Both the position numbers and the translations under genes were made by a program. Shown here piece after piece: positions 15,597-22,777 of a stretch of 23,594 nt of DNA. How positions within the stretch are numbered: position 1 is the stretch's first letter; the number at the start of each line of letters is the position of its first letter. This stretch comes from an uncultured Flavobacteriia bacterium (GTDB taxonomy: Bacteria; Bacteroidota; Bacteroidia; Flavobacteriales; Flavobacteriaceae): contig CAMLRV010000012.1 of assembly GCA_946482495.1 (NCBI GenBank), positions 1 through 23,594 on the forward strand, written 5' to 3'. The notes under the pieces were generated by a model. That model saw only the letters and a list, made by a program, of their open reading frames with translations. It was not told where the DNA came from and made no database searches.

Positions 15597-16646
15597 TTAA
15601 ACTTTTCCTGTAGCTTTTTTTAATGGATTGCTCGTTAGTTCGTTATATTCGATTCTATTTTTATAGATATCAATAGCACTATAAACCGCTTCTCTAAATG
15701 ATCCATTATCTGCTACATTTTTTCCAGCTATATCAAAACCAGTTCCATGATCTGGAGAAGTTCGTACTTTATTTAAACCTGCTGTGAAATTTACACCCTC
15801 ACCAAAAGATAGTGTTTTGAAGGGTATCAATCCTTGGTCGTGATACATGGCCACTACCGCATCAAAATTTTTATATTGGTTCGAACCAAAAAAACTATCT
15901 GCAGAAAACGGACCAAAAACTTGAATGCCACTTTTGAAGATTTTCTCTAATGTTGGTTTTACAATTTCATCGTCTTCTTTTCCAATTACACCATTATCAC
16001 CACTATGTGGATTCAATCCTAATACAGCAATTTTAGGTTTGTTAATTTTAAAATCGGCAATTAAACTATGATTGATTGTCTTAATTTTTTTCTCTATTAA
16101 ATTTGGTGTAATATGCTTAGCTAAATCGGAAATTGGTACATGATCAGTAATTAATCCAACTTTAATATCTTCATGAATCATAAACATTAATGCTTCGCCA
16201 TCTAATTGTTCGTTTAAATAATCGGTATGTCCTGCAAATTTATAATCCTCAGTTTGAATGTTATACTTATTAATAGGTGCTGTAACCAAAACGTCAATTT
16301 GATTGTTTTTTAAAGCAGTTGTTGCGGCTTCAAAAGATTTAATGGCATATTTTCCAATATTTTCATCCAATTTACCGCTTTCTAAATTTACACCTTCTCT
16401 CCAAACATTTAAAACATTAATTTTTCCTGTAACAATTTGATCTAATTTATCAATTCCTTGAATAAATGCCGTTAAATTGTATGATTTCTTTAAAAAGGAA
16501 ACAATTTTAGCATTAGCAAAAATAACAGGCGTACAGGTTTCTAACATTCGTGTATCTTCAAATGTTTTTAAAATTACTTCTGGTCCAATGCCGTTCATGT
16601 CTCCGATTGAAACACCAACAATTATATTTTCGGAATGTTTTACCAT
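15597..16646 (-). CDS. pdxA: 4-hydroxythreonine-4-phosphate dehydrogenase
   Basis: The 349-residue enzyme oxidises 4-phospho-hydroxy-L-threonine in the DXP-dependent route to pyridoxal 5'-phosphate. Signatures: GVSIGDMNGIGPEV at 11-24, and the three metal-binding His in AGHTDYL (His140), LNPHSGDNG (His214) and MYHDQGLIPFK (His269). Length is slightly above the E. coli enzyme (329). It is divergent from ribE across 46 bp and precedes DUF177-rpmF on the same strand by 84 bp, which hold that unit's own promoter. No terminator separates them, so read-through is possible. Confidence 0.96.
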   Translation of the reverse strand: MVKHSENIIVGVSIGDMNGIGPEVILKTFEDTRMLETCTPVIFANAKIVSFLKKSYNLTAFIQGIDKLDQIVTGKINVLNVWREGVNLESGKLDENIGKYAIKSFEAATTALKNNQIDVLVTAPINKYNIQTEDYKFAGHTDYLNEQLDGEALMFMIHEDIKVGLITDHVPISDLAKHITPNLIEKKIKTINHSLIADFKINKPKIAVLGLNPHSGDNGVIGKEDDEIVKPTLEKIFKSGIQVFGPFSADSFFGSNQYKNFDAVVAMYHDQGLIPFKTLSFGEGVNFTAGLNKVRTSPDHGTGFDIAGKNVADNGSFREAVYSAIDIYKNRIEYNELTSNPLKKATGKV

Positions 16647-16656
16647 TTTTATTTCT

Positions 16657-16664
16657 TAATTTTG
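16657..16664 (+). promoter_or_regulatory. -7 promoter box of ribE
   Basis: TAATTTTG (plus) lies 28 nt before the ribE ATG and 3 bp from the oppositely directed pdxA box. The predicted start of ribE transcription falls inside the pdxA box. Confidence 0.55.
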
Positions 16665-16667
16665 ATG

Positions 16668-16675
16668 CAAATTTA
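16668..16675 (-). promoter_or_regulatory. -7 promoter box of pdxA
   Basis: TAAATTTG (minus), followed by CA, ends 21 nt before the pdxA ATG. The predicted pdxA start point lies inside the ribE -7 box. Confidence 0.6.
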
Positions 16676-16692
16676 TAAAAATAAACCATCAT

Positions 16693-17283
16693 ATGTTTAC
16701 AGGTATCGTAGAAACTCTTGGAATAATTTCAGATATTAAAAAAGATCAGGAAAATATACACTTAACAATTCAAACAAATATTACGAATGAATTGAAAATT
16801 GATCAAAGTGTTTCGCATAATGGTGTGTGTTTAACTGTTGTAGATTTATTTGAAGATAAACATGTGGTTACTGCTATAAAAGAAACTCTTGAAAAAACAA
16901 CTTTAGGTTTGTGGCAAATTGGTGACAAAGTCAATATCGAAAGAGCTATGAAATTAGGTGACAGATTAGATGGACATATTGTTCAAGGGCATGTGGATCA
17001 AACGGCAATTTGTACGAATATTGAAGATAAAGACGGAAGTTGGGTGTTTACATTCGAATACGATACCGCTTTAAATAATATTACAATAGAAAAAGGTTCT
17101 ATTACAGTTAATGGTACGAGTTTAACAGTAGTGAATTCGAAAAAAAACAGTTTTAGCGTAGCAATTATTCCTTATACATACGAAAATACTATTTTTCATG
17201 CCTTTAATATAGGTACGAAAGTTAATTTAGAATTTGATGTGGTAGGAAAATATATTGCAAGAATGTACGAACTTCAGAAATAA
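16693..17283 (+). CDS. ribE: riboflavin synthase, alpha chain
   Basis: The 196-residue enzyme joins two 6,7-dimethyl-8-ribityllumazine molecules to make riboflavin. It has the duplicated lumazine-binding barrel: MFTGIVETLG at the start, VSHNGVCLTVVD and DGHIVQGHVDQTA in the first and middle parts, and GSITVNGTSLTVV in the second. Length is in the normal range. It stands alone, and only 46 bp separate it from pdxA, too short for an FMN riboswitch. It converges on the T9SS gene with 2 bp between stop codons and no visible terminator hairpin. The symbol ribE is used for this enzyme in most Bacteroidetes (ribC in E. coli). Confidence 0.96.
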   Translation: MFTGIVETLGIISDIKKDQENIHLTIQTNITNELKIDQSVSHNGVCLTVVDLFEDKHVVTAIKETLEKTTLGLWQIGDKVNIERAMKLGDRLDGHIVQGHVDQTAICTNIEDKDGSWVFTFEYDTALNNITIEKGSITVNGTSLTVVNSKKNSFSVAIIPYTYENTIFHAFNIGTKVNLEFDVVGKYIARMYELQK

Positions 17284-17285
17284 AA

Positions 17286-18548
17286 CTATTTTTTGATAAT
17301 TTTTGAAGATTGTCTGCCTGTATTATTGTGAAAATCGATAAAATAGGTTCCTGACGGATATGGAAAATCGAAAGTATAATTTTTTCTTCCAATAGTTGTA
17401 ATATCGTCTTTAATTAATTTTTTTACCAATTTTCCATTAGCATCATATAAATCAATTAGCATATGATCTTCTGCCAGAAAGTTGATTTCAATATTTAGTT
17501 TATCAGTTAATGGATTTGGTGAAACCTTTACATCTAAATTAACTCTATCTTGTTCATTAAAATCAGAATTGGATAAAATACTACTCATTTTGTATATAGT
17601 AGTTCCGCTGGCATAAGCGGTATTTCCAACAAAAAATATTCTATTTAAATTACTTCCAACTCCTGTATTGGTCCAAGTGGCTCCTGCATTAAATGTTTCG
17701 TAAAAACCTGTGGTATGTCCGCCCATCCATCCATGATTTTCATCTACAAAGCCAACAGCTTGAACTATAGTTTCGGGTGCCAAATTTAAAGTCCAATTTG
17801 CGCCACCATCTATAGTTTTTGCTAATCTTCCCGGATTTGGTGCTGTGCCTTCAACAGAAACAAATATCACATTTTGATTTGAATTTAAAACTTGAAGTTT
17901 CCAAACATAATCTCCGTTAGTGCCTGTATTTAAAATTGGTGTCCAAGTTGTTCCGCCATCAGTAGTTTTTAAAATTACTCCTCCAGTTGAATTTCCTCCA
18001 GTTGCAAAACCAGTATTTTCATTCATAAAGTAAACTTCAACTAAGGCATCAGCGTAAGCTGACATGTCTATATATTGCCAGGTGTTTCCGCTATCTGTAG
18101 ATTTAATGATGAATGCAGGACCAAAATAAGCGCCACAACCATAAATTGTGGATGTTCCAACACAATCTAAACCGCAAATTGCCACAGGATTCGGAGCAAT
18201 ATTTGTAACTAAATTCCAAGTTGTTCCACCGTCAATTGTTTTGTAAAATTTTTGATTTAAAGTTCCTAAAAATCCAATATTTTCATCTAGAAACTCAATA
18301 TTTCTAAAATAGTGAGAACTTCCTAACATGGCTCCTGTAGTTTGCAATGTCCAATTTACACCACCGTCAATTGTTTTGTAAACTGCAGAAAAATATCCGT
18401 TTGCAGCCCAGCCTAAATTTTCGTTTAAAAAGAAAACGTCGTCGAAACGTTGGTTGTTTGTGTTATTTAAAATAGAAGTTAATGGTTGCCAAGTTTGTGC
18501 TGACAAAAAATTTGAAAAAAATAAAAAAAGTAATACAATTTTTTTCAT
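17286..18548 (-). CDS. T9SS-exported Asp-box repeat (YCF48/BNR-like propeller) protein
   Basis: The 420-residue protein has a signal peptide (MKKIVLLFLFFSNFLSAQ), six Asp-box-like repeats of the TxDGGxxW type at residues 59-66, 104-111, 150-157, 195-202, 245-252 and 285-292, and a C-terminal type A sorting domain (about 338-420, VKVSPNPLTDKLNI ... GTYFIDF ... KIIKK) that directs export and surface anchoring through the type IX system. The repeats indicate a six-bladed beta-propeller of the kind found in sialidases and in the photosystem assembly factor YCF48. Sialidase catalytic residues are not apparent, so a binding or adhesion role is more likely. It lies 29 bp after the PID-CTERM-like gene, past a terminator. 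Confidence 0.92.
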   Translation of the reverse strand: MKKIVLLFLFFSNFLSAQTWQPLTSILNNTNNQRFDDVFFLNENLGWAANGYFSAVYKTIDGGVNWTLQTTGAMLGSSHYFRNIEFLDENIGFLGTLNQKFYKTIDGGTTWNLVTNIAPNPVAICGLDCVGTSTIYGCGAYFGPAFIIKSTDSGNTWQYIDMSAYADALVEVYFMNENTGFATGGNSTGGVILKTTDGGTTWTPILNTGTNGDYVWKLQVLNSNQNVIFVSVEGTAPNPGRLAKTIDGGANWTLNLAPETIVQAVGFVDENHGWMGGHTTGFYETFNAGATWTNTGVGSNLNRIFFVGNTAYASGTTIYKMSSILSNSDFNEQDRVNLDVKVSPNPLTDKLNIEINFLAEDHMLIDLYDANGKLVKKLIKDDITTIGRKNYTFDFPYPSGTYFIDFHNNTGRQSSKIIKK

Positions 18549-18570
18549 AAGCGTGGGGTTTAAAGCAAAA

Positions 18571-18592
18571 AAAACCCCTAATTAGGAGTTTT
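18571..18592 (-). terminator. terminator overlapping the stop codon of the PID-CTERM-like gene
   Basis: In the minus-strand RNA, AAAACUCCUAA pairs with UUAGGGGUUUU (one G-U wobble), and the U-run continues past the stem. The TAG stop (18578-18580) lies inside the stem. It may attenuate transcription into the T9SS gene. Confidence 0.75.
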
Positions 18593-18787
18593 CTTGTTAT
18601 ATATTTTTTGTGTAATAAAATATCCAGTTATTAGTGCAACAAAAAACAGCACTACAACACCACTGTCAATTGGAAAACCAGGTGGCGGTGGTAATGGTGG
18701 CGGTGGCGGTGGATCTGCAGCAAACATTTGCACAGAGCTTAGAGCCGAAACTATAAGAAAAAAGATTTGGGCAAAATTATTTTTCAT
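18578..18787 (-). CDS. small PID-CTERM-like exported membrane protein
   Basis: The 69-residue protein has a signal peptide (residues 1-23, ending SVQMFA), a poly-proline stretch at 26-36, the motif FPIDSG and one hydrophobic segment (VVVLFFVALITGYFI, about 44-59) followed by a basic tail (QKIYNKKTPN). This signal peptide, proline tract, PID-Gly and membrane helix plan fits what NCBI calls the PID-CTERM protein-sorting domain (recalled, not searched), a tail expected to be processed by a sorting enzyme. Here the mature part is almost nothing but the tail. It lies directly upstream of a T9SS-exported protein. The -7 box is poor (one mismatch at 18832-18839). Confidence 0.65.
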   Translation of the reverse strand: MKNNFAQIFFLIVSALSSVQMFAADPPPPPPLPPPPGFPIDSGVVVLFFVALITGYFITQKIYNKKTPN

Positions 18788-18877
18788 ATCTATTTTTTGT
18801 TTTTTTTAACAGTTGATTTTACGAAAATATAAAATAAAATGTTAAATGCAATTATTTTTTACTTTTTTTTTGAAAAG

Positions 18878-18951
18878 TGGTCCCACCTGGGCTCGAACCA
18901 GGGACCACCTGATTATGAGTCAGGTGCTCTAACCAACTGAGCTATAGGACC
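18878..18951 (-). tRNA. tRNA with CAU anticodon (elongator Met or Ile2)
   Basis: A complete 74-nt cloverleaf: acceptor GGTCCTA with TGGGACC, D-arm TAGCTCAGTTGGTTAGAGC, anticodon stem CCTGA/TCAGG with loop CTCATAA (anticodon CAT at 18915-18917), T-arm with GGTTCGAGCC, and discriminator A. CCA is not encoded. It could be elongator Met or the lysidine-modified Ile2 tRNA. The C4-G69 and C5-G68 pairs are those recognised by TilS in E. coli Ile2, but this cannot be decided from one gene. A near -7 box (TAATATTG then CA, one mismatch) lies at 18965-18972. Confidence 0.93.
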
Positions 18952-19034
18952 AGTTTTGAGTGTGCAATATTAAGGCTAATATATAAAAGGTGCAAATTTT
19001 TTTTAAAACTATTTCAAAAGTTAACGTTAATTTG

Positions 19035-19442
19035 TTATAAATCAGTGTTTTCTTGACATAGCTCAATTAAAACGCCGTTAGTGCTTTTCGGATGTAAAAA
19101 AGCTACTAATTTATTATCTGCTCCTTTTTTTGGAGTTTCATTTAAAACAGTAAATCCTTCCGATTTTAATCGGTCAATTTCTGTGTAAATATTCTCAACA
19201 TCAAATGCAATATGATGAATTCCTTCTCCTTTTTTTTCTAAAAATTTAGCAATTGGACTATTTTCATTTGTGGCTTCTAGTAATTCAATTTTATTCGGAC
19301 CACACATGAAGAAAGAAGTTTTTACACCTTCGCTTTCAACTTCTTCCATTTTGTAAGCGGGTTGTCCGAAAAGTTTAGCAAATAATTCGTTCGAATTTTC
19401 TAAATCATGAACTGCAATACCAATATGTTCTATTTTTCTCAT
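19035..19442 (-). CDS. mce: methylmalonyl-CoA epimerase
   Basis: The 135-residue VOC-fold protein interconverts the R and S forms of methylmalonyl-CoA, linking propionate and succinyl-CoA metabolism. Two paired beta-alpha-beta-beta-beta units supply the metal ligands: His6 in EHIGIAV, Glu53 in KIELLE, His77 in GIHHIAFDV and Glu127 in VLIELCQ, as in the Propionibacterium enzyme. The start at 19442 is supported by a -7 box 19 nt upstream; the longer reading extends into the rbfA promoter region. It is divergent from rbfA and transcribed towards the tRNA. The mutase genes are not in this window. Confidence 0.93.
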   Translation of the reverse strand: MRKIEHIGIAVHDLENSNELFAKLFGQPAYKMEEVESEGVKTSFFMCGPNKIELLEATNENSPIAKFLEKKGEGIHHIAFDVENIYTEIDRLKSEGFTVLNETPKKGADNKLVAFLHPKSTNGVLIELCQENTDL

Positions 19443-19461
19443 TTCTTTACTTATTAATATG

Positions 19462-19469
19462 CAAAAATA
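19462..19469 (-). promoter_or_regulatory. -7 promoter box of mce
   Basis: TATTTTTG (minus), followed by CA, ends 19 nt before the mce ATG. Confidence 0.6.
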
Positions 19470-19513
19470 ATCATTCAAAAACTGATTTCTGCTTTTTTTG
19501 TTCCTAAAAATTG

Positions 19514-19521
19514 TATTTTTG
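19514..19521 (+). promoter_or_regulatory. -7 promoter box of rbfA
   Basis: TATTTTTG, followed by CA, ends only 4 nt before the ATG at 19526. Transcription would begin at or within 1-2 nt of the start codon, giving a leaderless mRNA. Confidence 0.55.
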
Positions 19522-19525
19522 CAGC

Positions 19526-19918
19526 ATGGAAACAAATAGACAAAAAAAAATTGGTGCATTATTGCAAACAGACTTAGTTGATATTTTACAAGGTGAAGTT
19601 AGAAAAAACTCTATTTCTAACTTAATTATTTCAGTTTCAAAAGTAAATGTAACTTCAGATTTATCAATTGCTAAAGTTTATTTAAGCGTTTTTCCTTCAG
19701 AAAAAGGACCAGAATTATTAGCTGCTATTAAAACTAATGCTCCTTTAATTAAACACGATTTAGCGCAAAGAGTAAGATTGCAATTGCGTAGAGTGCCTAA
19801 TTTGATTTTCTATATTGATGATAGTTTAGACTATATTGAAAAAATTGATAATGCTCTTTCTGGAAAAGAAAACCCAATTGAAAATCCAGATTTATTAGAA
19901 AAGAGAAAAAAATCATAA
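19526..19918 (+). CDS. rbfA: 30S ribosome-binding factor A
   Basis: The 130-residue protein is a KH-like fold that helps mature the 5' end of 16S rRNA, notably in the cold. Signatures: METNRQKKIGALLQTDLVDIL, VTSDLSIAKVYLSVFP in the middle, and LRRVPNLIFYIDDSLDYIEKIDNAL near the end. I chose ATG 19526 because the TTG at 19511 lies in the promoter. It is followed after 1 bp by the LolC/E-like permease gene, whose TTG start makes coupling likely. Confidence 0.95.
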   Translation: METNRQKKIGALLQTDLVDILQGEVRKNSISNLIISVSKVNVTSDLSIAKVYLSVFPSEKGPELLAAIKTNAPLIKHDLAQRVRLQLRRVPNLIFYIDDSLDYIEKIDNALSGKENPIENPDLLEKRKKS

Positions 19919-19919
19919 C

Positions 19920-21119
19920 TTGAATTTTCCGTTTTACATAGCCAAAAGATATGCTTTTAGTTTGTCTAAAACTACGGCTATTAACGTTATTACTTTTATT
20001 GCTTCCTTTGGGATTATCGTTGGAGCAATGGCGCTTTTTGTCGTATTGTCTGTTTTTAGTGGCTTGCGTGATTTTAGTTTAAGTTTTACTAATGCTACTG
20101 ATCCCGATTTACGTATTGAAACACTAAAAGGGAAAACTTTTTTTATTTCTGAATCTCAAGAAAATAAATTAAGATCAGCTAAAGAATTTACAAAATACAC
20201 CAAAATTGTAGAAGAACGTGCTTTGTTCTATTATAAAAATAAAGAACAAGTTGCCTATTTAAAAGGTGTCGATGAAAATTTCACATCAGTAAATGGTTTT
20301 AAAAAATTTATTTATGCTGGAGATTGGTTAGAACCAAATACGAATCAGGTTGTAGTGGGTTCTGGAATTTCTCGAAAATTAGCTTTAGGACTTTTTGATT
20401 TTAATAATGTATTAGAAGTGTATGTTCCGAAACCAGGTTCTGGCTTAATTGAAAATCCAGATGATGCTTTTAATAAAGCACCATTATTAACATCAGGGAT
20501 TTTTCAAGTGAGTGAAGATATTGATGAAAAATATATTTTTTCTTCTATTCCGTTAGTACAAAGTTTATTAAATTATAAGGCCAATCAGTTAACCTACATC
20601 GATTTCAAATTGGCGCTAAATATGTCGGAATCCGATGCGACGGAAACAATTAATTCTATATTTCCCAATCAAGTAAAAGTAAAAAACCGAGCGCAGCTAA
20701 ATGATGCGTTGTATAAAATGCTAAATACGGAGAATATTGCAGTTTATCTGATTTTTACTTTAGTAATTATTATTGCTTTATTCAATTTAATTGGTGCGAT
20801 TATTATGATGATTATTGAGAAAAAAGGTAATTTGAAAACACTTTATAATTTAGGAACTGAAATAAAATATTTAAAAAATATCTTTTTGTTTCAAGGGAAT
20901 ATTATTTCTATTTTTGGTGGAATTATAGGTTTAATTTTAGGAATTGTTGTAGTTTTAATTCAGCAACAATTTGAATTAGTAATGATTACTCCTTCACTAG
21001 CATATCCTGTTGTTTTTGAACTAAAAAATATTTTAATCGTATTGTGCACTATTATCATTTTAGGGTTTATTGCTTCTAAAATTGCAAGTAGTACTGTATC
21101 TAAAAAATTATTAGAATAA
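19920..21119 (+). CDS. LolC/LolE-type ABC transporter permease (FtsX family)
   Basis: The 399-residue inner-membrane protein has the layout of lipoprotein-releasing permeases: one N-terminal helix (about 18-46, INVITFIASFGIIVGAMALF), a periplasmic domain of ~220 residues and three C-terminal helices (about 273-299, 321-349, 366-390) with the FtsX signature. It should work with an ATP-binding LolD and move lipoproteins out of the inner membrane; the ATPase is not in the window. The start is a TTG (MNFPFYIAKRYAF), 1 bp after the rbfA stop; the MNFPxYIAKRY head is typical of flavobacterial members (from memory). Its TAA overlaps the next ATG by 1 base. Confidence 0.9.
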   Translation: MNFPFYIAKRYAFSLSKTTAINVITFIASFGIIVGAMALFVVLSVFSGLRDFSLSFTNATDPDLRIETLKGKTFFISESQENKLRSAKEFTKYTKIVEERALFYYKNKEQVAYLKGVDENFTSVNGFKKFIYAGDWLEPNTNQVVVGSGISRKLALGLFDFNNVLEVYVPKPGSGLIENPDDAFNKAPLLTSGIFQVSEDIDEKYIFSSIPLVQSLLNYKANQLTYIDFKLALNMSESDATETINSIFPNQVKVKNRAQLNDALYKMLNTENIAVYLIFTLVIIIALFNLIGAIIMMIIEKKGNLKTLYNLGTEIKYLKNIFLFQGNIISIFGGIIGLILGIVVVLIQQQFELVMITPSLAYPVVFELKNILIVLCTIIILGFIASKIASSTVSKKLLE

Positions 21120-21634
21120 TGAGAAAAGTAATTATTGTATTCGTTGGATTAATTTTAATTGGTTGTAAATCTACTCAGCCAAAAAAAGCTATTGATGTAA
21201 AATCTGAAATCAATGTTGTTTTGAATGATTGGCATAAAGCAGCAGCAAAAGCTAATTTCGATGCATATTTTAATGTGTTGACGGAAGATGCAATTTATAT
21301 TGGAACAGACGCCACTGAAAACTGGAACAAACAAGATTTTATAAAATTTGCTAAACCTTATTTTGATCGAGGTAGAGCATGGAATTTCACGGCTTTAGAA
21401 AGAAATATTTATGCCTCAGCTGATGGTAAAATGGTGTGGTTTGATGAATTGTTAAATACACAAATGAAAATCTGTCGTGGGAGTGGTGTAATGATTTTAG
21501 ATGAAAACGGAAAGTGGAAAATCAAACATTATGTGTTGTCGATGACAATTCCAAATGACAATACAGATGAAGTAGTAAAAGTAAAATCTCAAATAGAAGA
21601 TAAAGAAATTGAAAAACTAAAAAAAGGCGAATAA
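21119..21634 (+). CDS. lipoprotein with SnoaL/DUF4440-like (NTF2-fold) domain
   Basis: The 171-residue protein has a lipoprotein signal peptide with lipobox LIGC (Cys16), followed by an NTF2-like domain: WHKAAAKANFDAYFNVLTEDAIYIGTDATE, the ERNIYASADGKMVWFDELLNT strand pair and GVMILDENGKWKIKHYVLS at the end. Proteins of this type bind small molecules or act as scaffolds; no catalytic pair stands out. It overlaps the permease stop by 1 base (TAATG), so it is the third gene of an rbfA-permease-lipoprotein operon. Its TAA lies in the loop of the terminator. Confidence 0.9.
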   Translation: MRKVIIVFVGLILIGCKSTQPKKAIDVKSEINVVLNDWHKAAAKANFDAYFNVLTEDAIYIGTDATENWNKQDFIKFAKPYFDRGRAWNFTALERNIYASADGKMVWFDELLNTQMKICRGSGVMILDENGKWKIKHYVLSMTIPNDNTDEVVKVKSQIEDKEIEKLKKGE

Positions 21635-21647
21635 ATCGCCTTTTTTT
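21619..21647. terminator. bidirectional terminator between the SnoaL-like gene and the threonine dehydrogenase gene
   Basis: Twelve-bp arms (seven A plus GGCGA, and the complement) with a 5-nt loop. The plus-strand TAA stop (21632-21634) is in or next to the loop, and the minus-strand stop begins immediately after the stem. Confidence 0.9.
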
Positions 21648-22601
21648 TTATTTATAAATTGTTTCTTTTAAGTTTTTGAACATGTCAACCGTCATGTTTT
21701 CAATATCAAAATCGTTTTTCCAACCCCAATCTTGTCTTGCAGCGCTGTCGTCAATACTTGCTGGCCAACTGTCGGCAATTTTCTGACGAAAATCTGGTTC
21801 GTAATTAATAGAGAAATTTGGATAATGTTTCGTGATTTCTTCAGCCAATTGTTTCGGAGTGAAACTCATTCCAGATAAATTATAAGAAGATCTAATTTTA
21901 ATATCATCTGCATCCGCTTGCATAATGCTAATTGTAGCTTTAATTGCATCATCCATATACATCATTGGTAAAGCTGAATTTTCAGATAAGAAACTCGTAA
22001 ATTTACCATCTGTAATTGCTTTGTGGTAAATATCTACTGCATAATCTGTAGTTCCACCGCCAGCTTCTGTACTCCAACTAATTAAACCAGGATATCTAAT
22101 ACTTCTAATATCTACACCATATTGTTTATGGTAATATTCCGCCCAACGTTCACCCGTTTGTTTTGAAATTCCATAAACGGTACTTGGTTCCATAACGGTG
22201 TATTGTGGTGTGTTTTCTCTTGGAGTTGTTGGTCCGAAAACCGCAATACTGGAAGGCCAAAATATTTTTTTGATTTTTCCCGCTTTGGCTAAATTTAAAA
22301 CGTGAAATAAAGAGTTCATATTCAAATCCCACGCAAAAGCTGGATTTTTTTCGGCAGTTGCAGAAAGTAAAGCTGCCATTAAGTACACATCTGTGATGTG
22401 GTATTTTTCAATAAGTTGTTCAATCTGATTGTAATCTAAAGCGTTTACCACTTCAAAAATTCCGTTATTTACAACGTCATTTTCTAATTTTCTAATATCT
22501 GAGGCAATTACATTTTCAACCCCGTAGGTGGTTCGTAATTTTGCGGTAAGTTCGGTACCAATTTGGCCACAAGCGCCAATGATTAATATTTTGGTTTGCA
22601 T
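21648..22601 (-). CDS. SDR-type L-threonine 3-dehydrogenase
   Basis: The 317-residue enzyme oxidises L-threonine to 2-amino-3-ketobutyrate with NAD. It closely resembles the short-chain-type enzyme described from Flavobacterium frigidimaris (recalled): ILIIGACGQIGTELTAKL (Gly9, Gly12, Gly15), NPAFAWDLNMNSLFHVL, WPSSIAVFGPTTPREN (Ser117/118) and YGISKQTGERW (Tyr143, Lys147). This is unrelated to the zinc-dependent Tdh of E. coli. The partner 2-amino-3-ketobutyrate CoA ligase (kbl) is not adjacent. ATG 22601 is supported by a -7 box 19 nt upstream. It converges on the SnoaL-like gene over a shared terminator. Confidence 0.95.
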   Translation of the reverse strand: MQTKILIIGACGQIGTELTAKLRTTYGVENVIASDIRKLENDVVNNGIFEVVNALDYNQIEQLIEKYHITDVYLMAALLSATAEKNPAFAWDLNMNSLFHVLNLAKAGKIKKIFWPSSIAVFGPTTPRENTPQYTVMEPSTVYGISKQTGERWAEYYHKQYGVDIRSIRYPGLISWSTEAGGGTTDYAVDIYHKAITDGKFTSFLSENSALPMMYMDDAIKATISIMQADADDIKIRSSYNLSGMSFTPKQLAEEITKHYPNFSINYEPDFRQKIADSWPASIDDSAARQDWGWKNDFDIENMTVDMFKNLKETIYK

Positions 22602-22620
22602 AGTCAGTAGTTTTGTTTCA

Positions 22621-22628
22621 CAAAGATA
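22621..22628 (-). promoter_or_regulatory. -7 promoter box of the threonine dehydrogenase gene
   Basis: TATCTTTG (minus) ends 19 nt before the ATG at 22601. Confidence 0.6.
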
Positions 22629-22748
22629 AAATATTGCTAATAATAACACATGGTTTTGATTGTTTTTTTTGAATTCCTTAAAATCGGTTCAAACCAATTA
22701 TTAATTATATATTTAACTCAAATTTTTAAAAAATCGTATAAACATTTG

Positions 22749-22756
22749 TAAATTTG
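22749..22756 (+). promoter_or_regulatory. -7 promoter box of the lipoprotein gene at 22778
   Basis: TAAATTTG, followed by CA, ends 21 nt before the ATG. An AAAAAGGA stretch just before the ATG is one of the few Shine-Dalgarno-like sequences in the window. Confidence 0.6.
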
Positions 22757-22777
22757 CAATTCATAATTGAAAAAGGA

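Noticed and set aside
16647..16692. Possible FMN riboswitch before ribE
   Set aside because: Only 46 bp separate pdxA and ribE, far too short for the FMN aptamer, and no RFN-type conserved boxes are seen.
18594..18809. 71-codon plus-strand frame with a poly-glycine run
   Set aside because: It is the antisense of the proline tract in the PID-CTERM-like gene. The glycine run is explained by the reverse complement of proline codons.
18856..18879. Terminator of the tRNA gene
   Set aside because: A weak ACTTTT/AAAAGT pairing exists, but without a T-tract in the transcribed direction it cannot be supported.
19021..19030. TTAACGTTAA palindrome after mce as an operator
   Set aside because: A 10-bp palindrome of A/T-rich sequence is expected by chance and lies downstream of the gene; there is no supporting repeat.
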